Assembly: GCA_036725605.1 (NCBI GenBank)
Contig: DAIMDW010000017.1
Location: forward strand, 71,209 to 135,208
Origin: CALBTQ01 sp036725605
Lineage (GTDB): Bacteria > Lernaellota > Lernaellaia > Lernaellales > Lernaellaceae
Length of the DNA stretch: 64,000 nucleotides
Direction of reading: 5' to 3'
Made by a program: the position numbers and the translations under genes. Shown in pieces: positions 33,982 to 43,060 of this stretch (position 1 is its first letter; the number at the start of each line of letters is the position of its first letter). The notes beneath the pieces were generated by a model that was not told the DNA's origin, searched no databases, and saw nothing but the letters and a program-made list of their open reading frames with translations.

Positions 33982-35426
33982 GCCTGGCGCGCAAAGCGGC
34001 GGGCAGCGCCGCCTGGGTGGCCGGCACCACCTACCTCAACCAGGTGATCACCTTCCTGGCGAACGTCGCGCTGATGCGCCTGATCGCGCCGGAAGCCTTC
34101 GGCGTGCTCGCGCTGGCCGTGTTTTTCTGCACGCTGATGCGCAAGCTGCTGGCCTTCGGCTACAACCACGCGCTGATTCACAAACAAGACGATCTGCCCG
34201 AGGCGGCCGGCGCGCACCTGCTGCTGCACGTCGCCACCGGCGTGATCGTCGCGATCGCGGCGATCGTCATCCAGCCGCTGGTGGCCGCGCATTACAGCCC
34301 GCTGACCGCCGCCGTGCTCATCGGCGTGGCGATCGGCGCGGCGCTGGAAAACGCGGGCAACACCCCGCGCATTCTGCTGGAAAAGGAAGTCGACTTCCGC
34401 CGCCTGCAACTGGTCAACCTGAGCGTCAACGTGCTGATCAACGCGCTGGCCGTGGTCGCCGCGTTGCTATGGGCCAACGTCTGGGTGCTTTTACTGCGCC
34501 TCGCCGGCGCGCAAGCCGCCGCGGCGATCGGTTACTGGAAGCTCAATCCGCGTTTCGCCCTCGCCCGGCCGCGCTGGTCGATGCTCCGCTGGTTCCTGCG
34601 CTTCGGTACGCCGCTGTGGATCGGCGGGCTGGCCACCTTCGCCGTGCTGCAGTTCGACGATTTTCTGGTCGGCACGTTGATCTCCGAAACCGAGCTCGGC
34701 TTTTACGCGCGCGCCTACGCCCTGGCCGTGCTGCCCACGACGATGGTCACGCACATCGTCGCCCGCGTGGCCTTTCCGCTCTACAGCAAGGTGCAGAACG
34801 ATCGCGACAAGCTGTCCGAAGCCTTCGGCCTGGTCATGCGTCTGATCGTGTTGCTCTCCGCGCCGGCGGCGATCGGCCTGGCTTACTGCGCGCCGGAGTT
34901 CGTCGGCGTGGTCTTCGGCGACACCTGGCGGCCGATGGCGGTGCTCGTGCAGTTGCTTTTGGTCTACGAATTGCTGCGGCCGATCTTCGACGATGTCGGC
35001 GAGCTGTTCACCGCCGTGGGTCAGCCGCGCAAAATCGGCCGGATTCAGGTCGCCCAGGCGCTGGTGATGCTGATCGCCGCCCCGCCGCTGGTCTACTTTT
35101 TCCGGGCCAAGGGCGCGGCGGTGACCGTCGGGGCGGTGATGCTGGTCGGGGTGATCCTGGCCTACCGGGATGTGCGGGCGCATGTTACCATTGATTTTCG
35201 CCATATCTTCATCGTGCCGGGTATCATCTTCGCCATGGCCGCCGCGCTCAGCGCGCTGGTGTTGCACTATCGGCCGATCGAGGGAGAAGTGGCGCGGTTG
35301 GCGGCGAAAATCGGCTTGTTCGGCGGATGGTCGCTCATCCTGTTGGCGCTGGGGCAAGGGCGCAGTCTGTTGCATGAATACCGCCGCATGCGGCAACGGT
35401 TGCAGGCCGGGGAGACAAGCGTATGA
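33978..35426 (+). CDS. Polysaccharide flippase, MOP/Wzx family
   Basis: A 482-aa polytopic membrane protein of the MOP superfamily (MVF/RfbX group) with about 12-14 hydrophobic helices; typical segments are AAGSAAWVAGTTYLNQV at the start, MRLIAPEAFGVLALAVF, and LGFYARAYALAVLP in the middle. It would flip undecaprenyl-linked repeat units to the periplasm. The start overlaps the GT2 stop by 4 bases. Confidence 0.9.
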   Translation: MSLARKAAGSAAWVAGTTYLNQVITFLANVALMRLIAPEAFGVLALAVFFCTLMRKLLAFGYNHALIHKQDDLPEAAGAHLLLHVATGVIVAIAAIVIQPLVAAHYSPLTAAVLIGVAIGAALENAGNTPRILLEKEVDFRRLQLVNLSVNVLINALAVVAALLWANVWVLLLRLAGAQAAAAIGYWKLNPRFALARPRWSMLRWFLRFGTPLWIGGLATFAVLQFDDFLVGTLISETELGFYARAYALAVLPTTMVTHIVARVAFPLYSKVQNDRDKLSEAFGLVMRLIVLLSAPAAIGLAYCAPEFVGVVFGDTWRPMAVLVQLLLVYELLRPIFDDVGELFTAVGQPRKIGRIQVAQALVMLIAAPPLVYFFRAKGAAVTVGAVMLVGVILAYRDVRAHVTIDFRHIFIVPGIIFAMAAALSALVLHYRPIEGEVARLAAKIGLFGGWSLILLALGQGRSLLHEYRRMRQRLQAGETSV

Positions 35427-36001
35427 AGATCCTCGATCTCGGATGCGGTCCGCACAAAACGCCGGGCGCGTTCGGCGTGGACGCCTATTCGTTCGCCGGG
35501 GTCGATCTGGTGCACGATCTGAACCGCCTGCCCTGGCCGCTGGCGAACAATGAATACGAGCGCATCGTCGCGCGGCACATCATCGAACACGTCGAGGACG
35601 TGCCCGCCTTCATGGCCGAAATCCACCGCGTCGCCGCGCCGGGCGCGCGCGTCGAGATCGTCACCCCGCACTTCTCCAACCGCAGCGCCTACGCCGACCC
35701 GACGCACAAACGCGCGATGTCGGTGCGCGCTTTCGATTTCTTCACCGGCGGCGAGCCGCGCGAGCTGACCACCGCGTCGATCGCGACGCACTGGCTTTTC
35801 GAGCACCGCTTCGTCTTCGAGCGGTTCGCGCACGTGCCGCCCTTCTCGCGGCTCGAGCGCCGCCTGACCTTCAGCCGCATCTTCCGTTATCTCGGCGTCA
35901 CCTGGCTCGCCAACCGCTTCCTTGATTTTTACGAATTTTATTGCGCCTGGATTTACCCCGCACGCGACATCGAAGTCGTCCTGCGCGTGGAAAAGGAATA
36001 A
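35423..36001 (+). CDS. SAM-dependent methyltransferase (class I)
   Basis: A 192-aa methyltransferase with motif I near the start (ILDLGCGPHKTPG), the acidic post-I residue in GVDLVHDLN, and HIIEHVEDVPAFMAEIHRV, VEIVTPHFSN as motifs II-III. It probably methylates a sugar of the glycan, given its place in the operon, but substrates of this group are diverse. It overlaps the flippase by 4 bases. Confidence 0.87.
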   Translation: MKILDLGCGPHKTPGAFGVDAYSFAGVDLVHDLNRLPWPLANNEYERIVARHIIEHVEDVPAFMAEIHRVAAPGARVEIVTPHFSNRSAYADPTHKRAMSVRAFDFFTGGEPRELTTASIATHWLFEHRFVFERFAHVPPFSRLERRLTFSRIFRYLGVTWLANRFLDFYEFYCAWIYPARDIEVVLRVEKE

Positions 36002-36004
36002 ACG

Positions 36005-37042
36005 ATGGACCTCGCGCGCTATGGCGGCAAAGTCGTCATGTTCTCCGACACGACCGGCGGCGGCTGGCGCGGCTTGCGCCGGCGGATGTTTCTGGCTTCG
36101 GACAAGTCGGTCGAACAACTGGCGTATACGCTGCATCGCAAACTCCACCGCCGCTATCGGCCGTACAAGCTGCTGCCCTTCGCGCAGGCCGTCCACCTCG
36201 AAGTGACCAACGCCTGCAACCTCAAGTGCGTCATGTGCCCACGCACCGGCATGGATCGCGACGTCGGCTTCATGCCGCGCGATTTGTTCCTCAAGATCGT
36301 TCAGCAGCTCAAAGAACAGCGGCGGTGGATCGAGTCGGTCGCGCTCATGGGCCTGGGCGAACCGCTGTTGCACAAGGAATTTTTCGACTTCGCCGTCATC
36401 GCGCATCAGGCCGGACTGTCGCGGTTGTACACGTCGACCAACGCGACGTTGTTGGACGAACACAACGTCGGACGCCTGTTGGGCGACGGCGCGTTCGACC
36501 AGGTCATCGTTTCGCTCGACGGCGTCAGCGCCGCCACCTACGAGGCCGTGCGGCCCGGCTGCGCCTACGAGACGGTCGCCGAAAACGTCGCCCGCCTTTT
36601 CGCCCACAAACGCGCCGGCGGCCAACGGCGGCCGGAAATCGAACTGCAAATCCTGCTCATGCGCCAGACCGAAGACGAGGTTGAGGCGTTCTGCGACTAC
36701 TGGGTGCCGCATCTGGGACGCGGCGACCGCATCCTGATCAAAGAAGCCGACACCTTCGGCGGCCAGGTCGAGGACATGCGCGCCGATTCGGTGCGCGCCG
36801 GCGAACCGGCCGAGCGCTTCGCCTGCCGCCAACTGTGGAAGGACATGTCCATCGGCTGGGACGGCAAAGTGACCGTCTGCTGCAAAGACGTGCTCTACAA
36901 ACTGGCGCTGGGCGACGTGCAGCACGACTTCCTGCTCGACCTGTGGAACTCCAAACGTTGGAACGGCATCCGCCGCATGCATCGCGAAGGCAAATGGGAT
37001 TGGTTCGACCCGTGCAACGTCTGCCGGGAGTGGTGGATTTGA
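36005..37042 (+). CDS. Radical SAM protein with SPASM-type C-terminus
   Basis: A 345-aa protein. The [4Fe-4S]-AdoMet motif is CNLKCVMC within HLEVTNACNLKCVMCPRTG, then LMGLGEPLLHKEF and IVSLDGVSAATYEAVR. C-terminal cysteines (FACRQLWKDMSIGWDGKVTVCCKD and DPCNVCREWW, quoted in parts) form a SPASM-like auxiliary cluster site. In polysaccharide operons such proteins are thought to modify sugars or lipid-linked intermediates; the reaction is unknown here. Begins 3 bases after the methyltransferase. Confidence 0.88.
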   Translation: MDLARYGGKVVMFSDTTGGGWRGLRRRMFLASDKSVEQLAYTLHRKLHRRYRPYKLLPFAQAVHLEVTNACNLKCVMCPRTGMDRDVGFMPRDLFLKIVQQLKEQRRWIESVALMGLGEPLLHKEFFDFAVIAHQAGLSRLYTSTNATLLDEHNVGRLLGDGAFDQVIVSLDGVSAATYEAVRPGCAYETVAENVARLFAHKRAGGQRRPEIELQILLMRQTEDEVEAFCDYWVPHLGRGDRILIKEADTFGGQVEDMRADSVRAGEPAERFACRQLWKDMSIGWDGKVTVCCKDVLYKLALGDVQHDFLLDLWNSKRWNGIRRMHREGKWDWFDPCNVCREWWI

Positions 37043-37044
37043 GC

Positions 37045-38244
37045 GTGCGCATTCTGCATGTCACCGATGCCTTTCCGCCCGAACGCGGCGGCGTCGAGCG
37101 CGTGGTGGAAAACCTCGCGGCGCAACAGGCGGCCGGCGGCTGGCGCGTAACCGTGCTGACCAAGTCCGTCGCCGGCGCGCCCGCCGAGGAACGGCGCGAC
37201 GACGGCGTGCGGGTGCTTCGCTATGCATACCCGTTGCGGCCGACCCCGCGGCGGTACGCCGGCGTCTGGCGCGCCACCCGCGACGCGGCGAGCAAACTGC
37301 TGCCGGAAATCGACCTCGCGCATTTTCATCTGACCCTGTCCGCGCAGGGAGCGTTGTCGGCGCTGGCCGGTCGCGTGCCCACCGTGTACACCTTTTACGG
37401 TCCGTGGCACGCCGAGTCCGCCGTCGAAGCGGAAGAACTGCGGGCGCGCCGCTCGCTCGTTTACGGTTGGTATCTGGATGCCCTGCTCGCCGCACAAAAG
37501 CGCATGCAGCGCCGCTTGTTGCTGGGCGTCGACCGCGTGGCGATGCTCTCCGAATTTTCGCGCTCCTGGTTGCGCGTGCTCGCGCCGTCGCGCGCCGACG
37601 ATGCGGTGATCGTTCCCGGCGGCATTGACGCCGACCGTTTTTTGCCGGCGGAAACAACCATCGATCCGCGCGCCGCGCACGGTTTGCCCGCCGACGCTTT
37701 CGTGATCCTCACCGTGCGCCGCCTGGCCGCGCGCATGGGCCTGGATCTTCTGCTCGCAGCCGTCGCCACTTTGCACCGCGAAGGAAAAAACATTGCTTGC
37801 CTGATCGGCGGCAGCGGTCCGTTGCGCGACGACCTGGAACGACAAGCGCGGCAATTGGGCATCGACGATCGCGTGCGCTTTCTCGGCTTCGTCCCCGACG
37901 ACGAGTTGCCCGCCGTTTATCACGCCGCCGACTTGTTCGTCGTACCCACGCGCGCCGAGGAAAACTTCGGTCTGATCGTGCTGGAAGCGGCCGCCTGCGG
38001 CACACCCGTCGCCGCCACGCCCGCCGGTTCGCTGCCCGAGGTGATGCGCGCCGTGCAATCGCCTTACCTCGCCGCCGACGTCAGCGCGACCGCGTTGGTC
38101 GAGACGATCCGCCGCGCGATGTCCGACGGTCCGCGCGCCAAACAAGCGGCGCAAGCCGTTGCGTCGACGGTGCGCGAGACCTTCGGCTGGCCGCGCATCG
38201 CCGCGCAGACCGCCGCGCTCTACCGCACGTTGGGGGTAGGCTGA
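37045..38244 (+). CDS. Glycosyltransferase family 4
   Basis: A 399-aa GT-B enzyme. N-terminal Gly-rich loop ERGGVERVVENLA; C-terminal donor site with FVVPTRAEENFGLIVLEAA, the E-x7-E motif of GT4. GTG 37045 gives the standard MRILHVTDAF start and is 2 bases after the radical SAM stop; TTG at 37039 would overlap that stop. Retaining glycosyltransferase; donor and acceptor cannot be read from sequence. Confidence 0.88.
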   Translation: MRILHVTDAFPPERGGVERVVENLAAQQAAGGWRVTVLTKSVAGAPAEERRDDGVRVLRYAYPLRPTPRRYAGVWRATRDAASKLLPEIDLAHFHLTLSAQGALSALAGRVPTVYTFYGPWHAESAVEAEELRARRSLVYGWYLDALLAAQKRMQRRLLLGVDRVAMLSEFSRSWLRVLAPSRADDAVIVPGGIDADRFLPAETTIDPRAAHGLPADAFVILTVRRLAARMGLDLLLAAVATLHREGKNIACLIGGSGPLRDDLERQARQLGIDDRVRFLGFVPDDELPAVYHAADLFVVPTRAEENFGLIVLEAAACGTPVAATPAGSLPEVMRAVQSPYLAADVSATALVETIRRAMSDGPRAKQAAQAVASTVRETFGWPRIAAQTAALYRTLGVG

Positions 38245-39356
38245 TGCGCATCGCCGTGCTGGGCCACACCTACATCGTCGCGGGCAATCGCGGCAAATTT
38301 CACGCCCTGCGCGAACGCGGTCACGAGATATTCCTCGCCTCGCCGGCCGCCTGGCCCGAGCCCGATTTCGGCCTGCGCCGCTTCGCGCCCGATTCGCGTT
38401 TCGCCGTCGCGTTGTTCGACTGTCCGCACGCCGGGCACGTGCGCCGCTTTCGGTATCCGCATCCCGAGTTGATGCGCGCGCTGCGCACGTGGCGTCCCGA
38501 CGCGCTGCTGGCCGAAACCGAGCCCGGCGGTCTGGCCGCGCTGCAGGCGGCTTACGCGGCGGTGGCGCTGGGCTTGCCGTTGCTGCCCTTCGCGTGGGAA
38601 AACCTGCCGCTGGACTTCCGTTCGCGCGTGTCGGCCTGGCCGGTGTATCGCGCGGCGCGGCGGCTGCTGGTCGGTTCGCGCACGGCGGCGCGCACGGCGC
38701 GCGACGCGGGCTATCGCGGTCCGTTGACGGTGACGCCGCAGGTGGGCGTGCCGGAGATCGATGCGCCGCCGGTTCGTCGCGCGCGCAAACAGCCGCACGC
38801 GTTGTTCGTCGGCCGGCTCGATCGCAAAAAGGGCGTCAACCTTTTACTCGACGCGCTGACCCTGCCGGCGGCGAAGGATTGGCGGGCGACGATCGTCGGC
38901 GACGGCTCCGAACGCGATGCATTGCGCGCTCAAGCCGCGCGGTTGAAAATTCTCACGCGTGTAACCTTTGTCGATGCGGTGTCGCACGACCGGGTGCCCG
39001 CGTTGCTCGCCGAGGCCGACGCCCTCGTGGCGCTCAGCCGCACCGTGCCCGGTTGGGCCGAGCAGTTCGGCCACATCCTGGCGCAGGCGATGAACGCCGG
39101 CGTACCGGTCGTCGCGTCCCGTTGCGGCGCGATTCCGGAGGTCGTCGGCGACGCGGGGTTGCTCGTGGCGGAAAACGACGCGACCGCCGCCGCCGAGGCG
39201 CTGGCGCGTTTGCACGATCCGGCGCCGCGGGAAATGCTCGGCGCGATCGGGCGCGAGCGGGCGCAGCGGCTGTACACCGATCGCGCGGTGGCCGCGCGTT
39301 TGGAGCAAGCTCTGATAATGGCCTTGGAACGGAACGGAGACGATGTCCTTTTATAG
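38244..39356 (+). CDS. Glycosyltransferase family 4
   Basis: A 370-aa GT-B protein (MRIAVLGHTYIVAGNRGKF at the start; LFVGRLDRKKGVNLLLDAL opening the C-terminal domain). The E-x7-E region reads GWAEQFGHILAQAMNAGVPV, slightly unusual but recognisable. Overlaps the preceding GT4 stop by one base (TGATG) and the next gene by 14 bases. Substrate unknown. Confidence 0.87.
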   Translation: MRIAVLGHTYIVAGNRGKFHALRERGHEIFLASPAAWPEPDFGLRRFAPDSRFAVALFDCPHAGHVRRFRYPHPELMRALRTWRPDALLAETEPGGLAALQAAYAAVALGLPLLPFAWENLPLDFRSRVSAWPVYRAARRLLVGSRTAARTARDAGYRGPLTVTPQVGVPEIDAPPVRRARKQPHALFVGRLDRKKGVNLLLDALTLPAAKDWRATIVGDGSERDALRAQAARLKILTRVTFVDAVSHDRVPALLAEADALVALSRTVPGWAEQFGHILAQAMNAGVPVVASRCGAIPEVVGDAGLLVAENDATAAAEALARLHDPAPREMLGAIGRERAQRLYTDRAVAARLEQALIMALERNGDDVLL

Positions 39357-40854
39357 CGAACTGGCGCAACGGCTGACCTCGCAACGCGATCCGCGCTGGA
39401 TCGTGGGGCCGCTGATCGCCATCGTCACCGCCTGGATCGTCGGCAAGTCGATCGCCGGCATGAAATTCGGTCTGGTGATGATGCTGTTGGGCGCGGTCGT
39501 CTTCCTGCTCGTTTTCTTCCGCCGCCACTCGATCGTCTTCCTCTTTCCGCTGGTGATGGCCATGCCCAACATCGGTCTGGACATCCCCGGCCCCTGGGCG
39601 ATCACCGTCGAGGACGCCTTCATCCTGCTGATTTTCGGCGGCTACCTGACGCGCTCGATTCTCCGCCGGCGGTTCGTCATCCCGCGCGACGATCGCGTGG
39701 CGCGCGGCCTGCTGTTGTTCAACGGCATGGCGATCATCTGCATCATCAAGGTGGCGATGGTCAGCCCCGGCAACATAATTTTTAACACTAAAGAACTGTT
39801 GCGCCTGACCGAGATGGTCATGTGCTACATCGCGCTGATCGACGCGCTCGACAGCAAGCGGCAGGTGCTGCGCCTGGCCAAATGGCTGCTGGTGTGGGTC
39901 GTGTGGATGATGGCGGTCAGCTTCTACATTTACGTCACCCGCTCCGAGTTCTGGTACAACCTGCTGACGATGGTGCCCGCATACATCTACCTCAAACACA
40001 AGCTGCTGCGCATGATCAGCATCGCCGGTTCGACCAGCTACACGGGCATTTACTACGCGATCATGCTCGCCCTCGCCGTGCACTTCAAACCATTGTACCG
40101 GCAGAAGATGCAGCGCCTGGCCGGATTCTTTCTGGTTACCGCGATCGTCGTGTGCATCGCGCTGACCTTCAACCGCGGCACCTGGGTGGGCATTTTGTTC
40201 GGCTTGACGGTGATGGTCCTTCACGGTCAGATCGACTGGCGGCGCGTGTTGCTGGCGTCGTTGCTGATCGCCGGAATGGTCGCCTTGCTGACGACCTCGA
40301 TTTTCGGCGACCTGGACGTCGAGCAGAAAGTCGTCGACTTTTTCTACTACTCGTCCAGTAGCGCCGAGTCGCGCCTCATCCGCTGGGTCAGCTCGATCAA
40401 CCTGATCGTCGAACATCCGCTCATGGGCGTGGGCTACAACAACTACGCCTTCGTCTACGGCAAATACTCGATCCTCGAAGGCATCCAGCCGATGTACGGC
40501 AGCCCGCACAACATGTACGTCGACGTGCTCACCGGCACCGGCTTCATCGGCTTTTTCCTGTTCATGACCGTGATCGTCCGCCTCTGGCGTCGTTTGCGTG
40601 ACAACATGAAATTCCTGGTCGACGTCGAGTTGAAGCAACTGAGCCGCGGCCTGTTTCTGGCGTTTCTCTTTTTCCTCGGCTCGGGCGGCTTCGACTCGTT
40701 CCTGTTCAAGCCGCATCACAGTTCCTATTTGATCGTTGCCGTCTGGGCGATGGGCACGGCGATTCACCGCATGCGCACCGGCATCATCAACGAACCGCAC
40801 GTGACCTCGCCGACCTCGACGCCGCAACCGTCGCCGACCGAGGAACGCCGATGA
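39343..40854 (+). CDS. O-antigen ligase / polymerase (Wzy_C family)
   Basis: A 503-aa membrane protein with about 10-12 helices and a long periplasmic loop. The Wzy_C signature region is ESRLIRWVSSINLIVEHPLMGVGYNNY (quoted as ESRLIRWVSSINLI and HPLMGVGYNNY). It is either the polymerase joining repeat units or the ligase attaching chains to a lipid core; both use this fold. Start overlaps the GT4 gene by 14 bases, with GGAG just upstream. Confidence 0.87.
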   Translation: MSFYSELAQRLTSQRDPRWIVGPLIAIVTAWIVGKSIAGMKFGLVMMLLGAVVFLLVFFRRHSIVFLFPLVMAMPNIGLDIPGPWAITVEDAFILLIFGGYLTRSILRRRFVIPRDDRVARGLLLFNGMAIICIIKVAMVSPGNIIFNTKELLRLTEMVMCYIALIDALDSKRQVLRLAKWLLVWVVWMMAVSFYIYVTRSEFWYNLLTMVPAYIYLKHKLLRMISIAGSTSYTGIYYAIMLALAVHFKPLYRQKMQRLAGFFLVTAIVVCIALTFNRGTWVGILFGLTVMVLHGQIDWRRVLLASLLIAGMVALLTTSIFGDLDVEQKVVDFFYYSSSSAESRLIRWVSSINLIVEHPLMGVGYNNYAFVYGKYSILEGIQPMYGSPHNMYVDVLTGTGFIGFFLFMTVIVRLWRRLRDNMKFLVDVELKQLSRGLFLAFLFFLGSGGFDSFLFKPHHSSYLIVAVWAMGTAIHRMRTGIINEPHVTSPTSTPQPSPTEERR

Positions 40855-41930
40855 ACGCGCTGTTTCCGGCCATCCGCCTGGCGGGATTCGTCACCAAGCC
40901 GTGGCGCGAAAAACGACGGTGTCGCGCCGTGCCCGACATCCGCCGCATCTGGGTGCACAAGCCCGATCATCTCGGCGATTACCTGCTCGCGCGCGCGGCA
41001 CTGACCATGCTGCAAACGGCCTGGCCGAGCGCGACGCTCACCGTGGCCTGCCATCCGGCGGCGCAACCGCTGGTCGAGCTCGACGGCCGCATGGCCTTCG
41101 CCTGGGCGAGTCCCTTTCTCGGCGGCCACGGCAGCATCCTGGCGTATCGAAAAGAGGTACTCGCCTTTGCCCCCGACCTCCTGGTCAACCTACGTCACGA
41201 TTGGCGCGACATGCTTTTGTGCACGACGTTGGGCGCTCCGCGGGTCGTCAGTTACGACCATCGCGGCGCGTCTTCGCTGGCCACGCACATCGGCGCACCG
41301 CCCGATGAACAGCGGTACGAGACGGACAATCACACCGCCCTGCTGCGCGAAACGCTCGATCTGCCGCTTGCCGCCGCGCCGCCCATGCCGCTGACCGCGG
41401 CGTTGACCGCGACGGCGCAACAAGCGTGGGAGAATGTAACCGGAAACGGTCCGCGCATCGCGCTGCATGCCGCCGCGCGCACGCCGGCGAAGACCTGGCC
41501 GGCGGCGCACTGGCGCGAATTGATCGTCTTGCTGCGCGATCGTCTCGACGCCCGCCTGCTTCTGCTCGGCGGAGCAGCGGATCGCGAATTCAATCGTTCG
41601 CTCATCGTCGGCCACGATTTTATGCTCGACGCGGCCGGCAAATTCTCCCTCGCCGAAAGCGCCGCGCTGATCGCCCAGGCCGACTTGCTGGTCGGTGTCG
41701 ATTCCGGTCCGGCGCATCTGGCGAGTGCGGTCGGCACACCGTTGGTGACAATCATGTCCGGCACCAACGTCGCTGCGCGCTGGACGGCCGACCCGTCGCA
41801 CGCGCTGGTCCAGCCGGTCTCCTGCGCCCCATGCCGCCGCGAGCGTTGCCCTGAACCGGGGCATCCTTGCCTGAGCGGCCTGCGCCCCGGTAATGTATGG
41901 GAAACGATTGAACGAGTACTACCACGATGA
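40851..41930 (+). CDS. Glycosyltransferase family 9 (heptosyltransferase-like)
   Basis: A 359-aa GT9 protein: IWVHKPDHLGDYLLARAAL at the start, DLLVGVDSGPAHLASAVGTPLV (quoted as VGVDSGPAHLASAVGTPLV) for donor binding, and a Cys cluster CAPCRRERCPEPGHPC at the C-terminus, as in ADP-heptose transferases. The donor may be a heptose or another sugar. Coupled to both neighbours by 4-base overlaps. Confidence 0.9.
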   Translation: MNALFPAIRLAGFVTKPWREKRRCRAVPDIRRIWVHKPDHLGDYLLARAALTMLQTAWPSATLTVACHPAAQPLVELDGRMAFAWASPFLGGHGSILAYRKEVLAFAPDLLVNLRHDWRDMLLCTTLGAPRVVSYDHRGASSLATHIGAPPDEQRYETDNHTALLRETLDLPLAAAPPMPLTAALTATAQQAWENVTGNGPRIALHAAARTPAKTWPAAHWRELIVLLRDRLDARLLLLGGAADREFNRSLIVGHDFMLDAAGKFSLAESAALIAQADLLVGVDSGPAHLASAVGTPLVTIMSGTNVAARWTADPSHALVQPVSCAPCRRERCPEPGHPCLSGLRPGNVWETIERVLPR

Positions 41931-43060
41931 AGCGATTAATAATTGACGCGACGCCCTACAATCCCGACGCGCTGACCGGCGCGGGGCGGATCGTCAAACA
42001 TTTGCTGGAAAACCTGAGCGAGCTGGATCGGGAAAACGCGTATCTGGTTTTCGGCTTCACGCCCGAGCTGCGCCTGTCCCGGCCGCTGCCGGATAACTTC
42101 ACCTATCGGCGGCTGAACCTGCACGGTTACCTGGGGCCGGTGGCGCGCGAAGCGGCGCGGCGCTGGTTCGTCCATCATCGCCTGGCGAGGTACAAGGTCG
42201 ACGTGCTGCACTGCACGTTGGAAATGGTGCCGTCCTACGACGAACACGCACGCATCCTCTTTTCGCTGTACGACCTCGCGCGACGCAGCCCGTATTTCAC
42301 CGATCCGATCGGGCCGAACCTGCGCCAGTACGTCCGCACGCGGCTGCGCTATTCGCTGGCCAAAAAGGCCGACGTCGTGCACACGATCAGCCACTTCAGC
42401 GCCGATGAAATCAGCAGCCAGTTGCGCATCGCGCCGGAACGCCTGCGGGTGATTTACCCCGGCTACGACCCGTTGTTCACACCCGGCGAGCCGGAACCCA
42501 CCGTGCTCGCGCGTCACGGTCTGGCGCAACGCTACTTGTTGTTCGTCGGCCAGTTCGGCCGCCAGAAAAACGAGGAAGGCCTGATGCGCGCCTATTTGCG
42601 CGCGCGGCGCGAAGGCGTGTTGAGCGACGATTGCCGACTGGCGCTGGTCGGCAGGCCCGAGATGCTTGCCGCTTCGGCGCGCTCGTTGCTGTCCGCCGAC
42701 ATCAAAGTGCTCGACAACGTCAGCGACGCCGATCTGCTGCACCTGTATCGCGGCGCGGTCGCGTTGGTGCTGCCCAGTTTCTACGAAGGCTTCGGCCTGC
42801 CCGCCGTCGAGGCGATGGCCTGCGGCACGCCGGCGATCGTTGCGCGCACGACCAGCCTGCCCGAGGTGGTCGACGATTCGGGCGTCATCGTTGCGCCGGG
42901 CGACGAAGCGGAGCTGGCCGAGGCGCTCGGGCGGATCGTCAACGACGACGCCTGGCGCGAACGCATCGCCGCCAAGGCGCTCAAGCGCGCGAAAAAATTC
43001 ACCGCCCGCGAAATGACACGTCAGATGCTGCAACTCTACCGCGAGATGGCCGATGGCTAA
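41927..43060 (+). CDS. Glycosyltransferase family 4
   Basis: A 377-aa GT-B enzyme with the acceptor-side TGAGRIVKHLLENL, HTISHFSADEI, LRVIYPGYDP, and the donor-site motif SFYEGFGLPAVEAMACGTPA containing E-x7-E. Close to mannosyl- and rhamnosyl-transferase-like GT4 proteins by general look; exact sugar unknown. Overlaps the next GT9 gene by 8 bases. Confidence 0.9.
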   Translation: MKRLIIDATPYNPDALTGAGRIVKHLLENLSELDRENAYLVFGFTPELRLSRPLPDNFTYRRLNLHGYLGPVAREAARRWFVHHRLARYKVDVLHCTLEMVPSYDEHARILFSLYDLARRSPYFTDPIGPNLRQYVRTRLRYSLAKKADVVHTISHFSADEISSQLRIAPERLRVIYPGYDPLFTPGEPEPTVLARHGLAQRYLLFVGQFGRQKNEEGLMRAYLRARREGVLSDDCRLALVGRPEMLAASARSLLSADIKVLDNVSDADLLHLYRGAVALVLPSFYEGFGLPAVEAMACGTPAIVARTTSLPEVVDDSGVIVAPGDEAELAEALGRIVNDDAWRERIAAKALKRAKKFTAREMTRQMLQLYREMADG

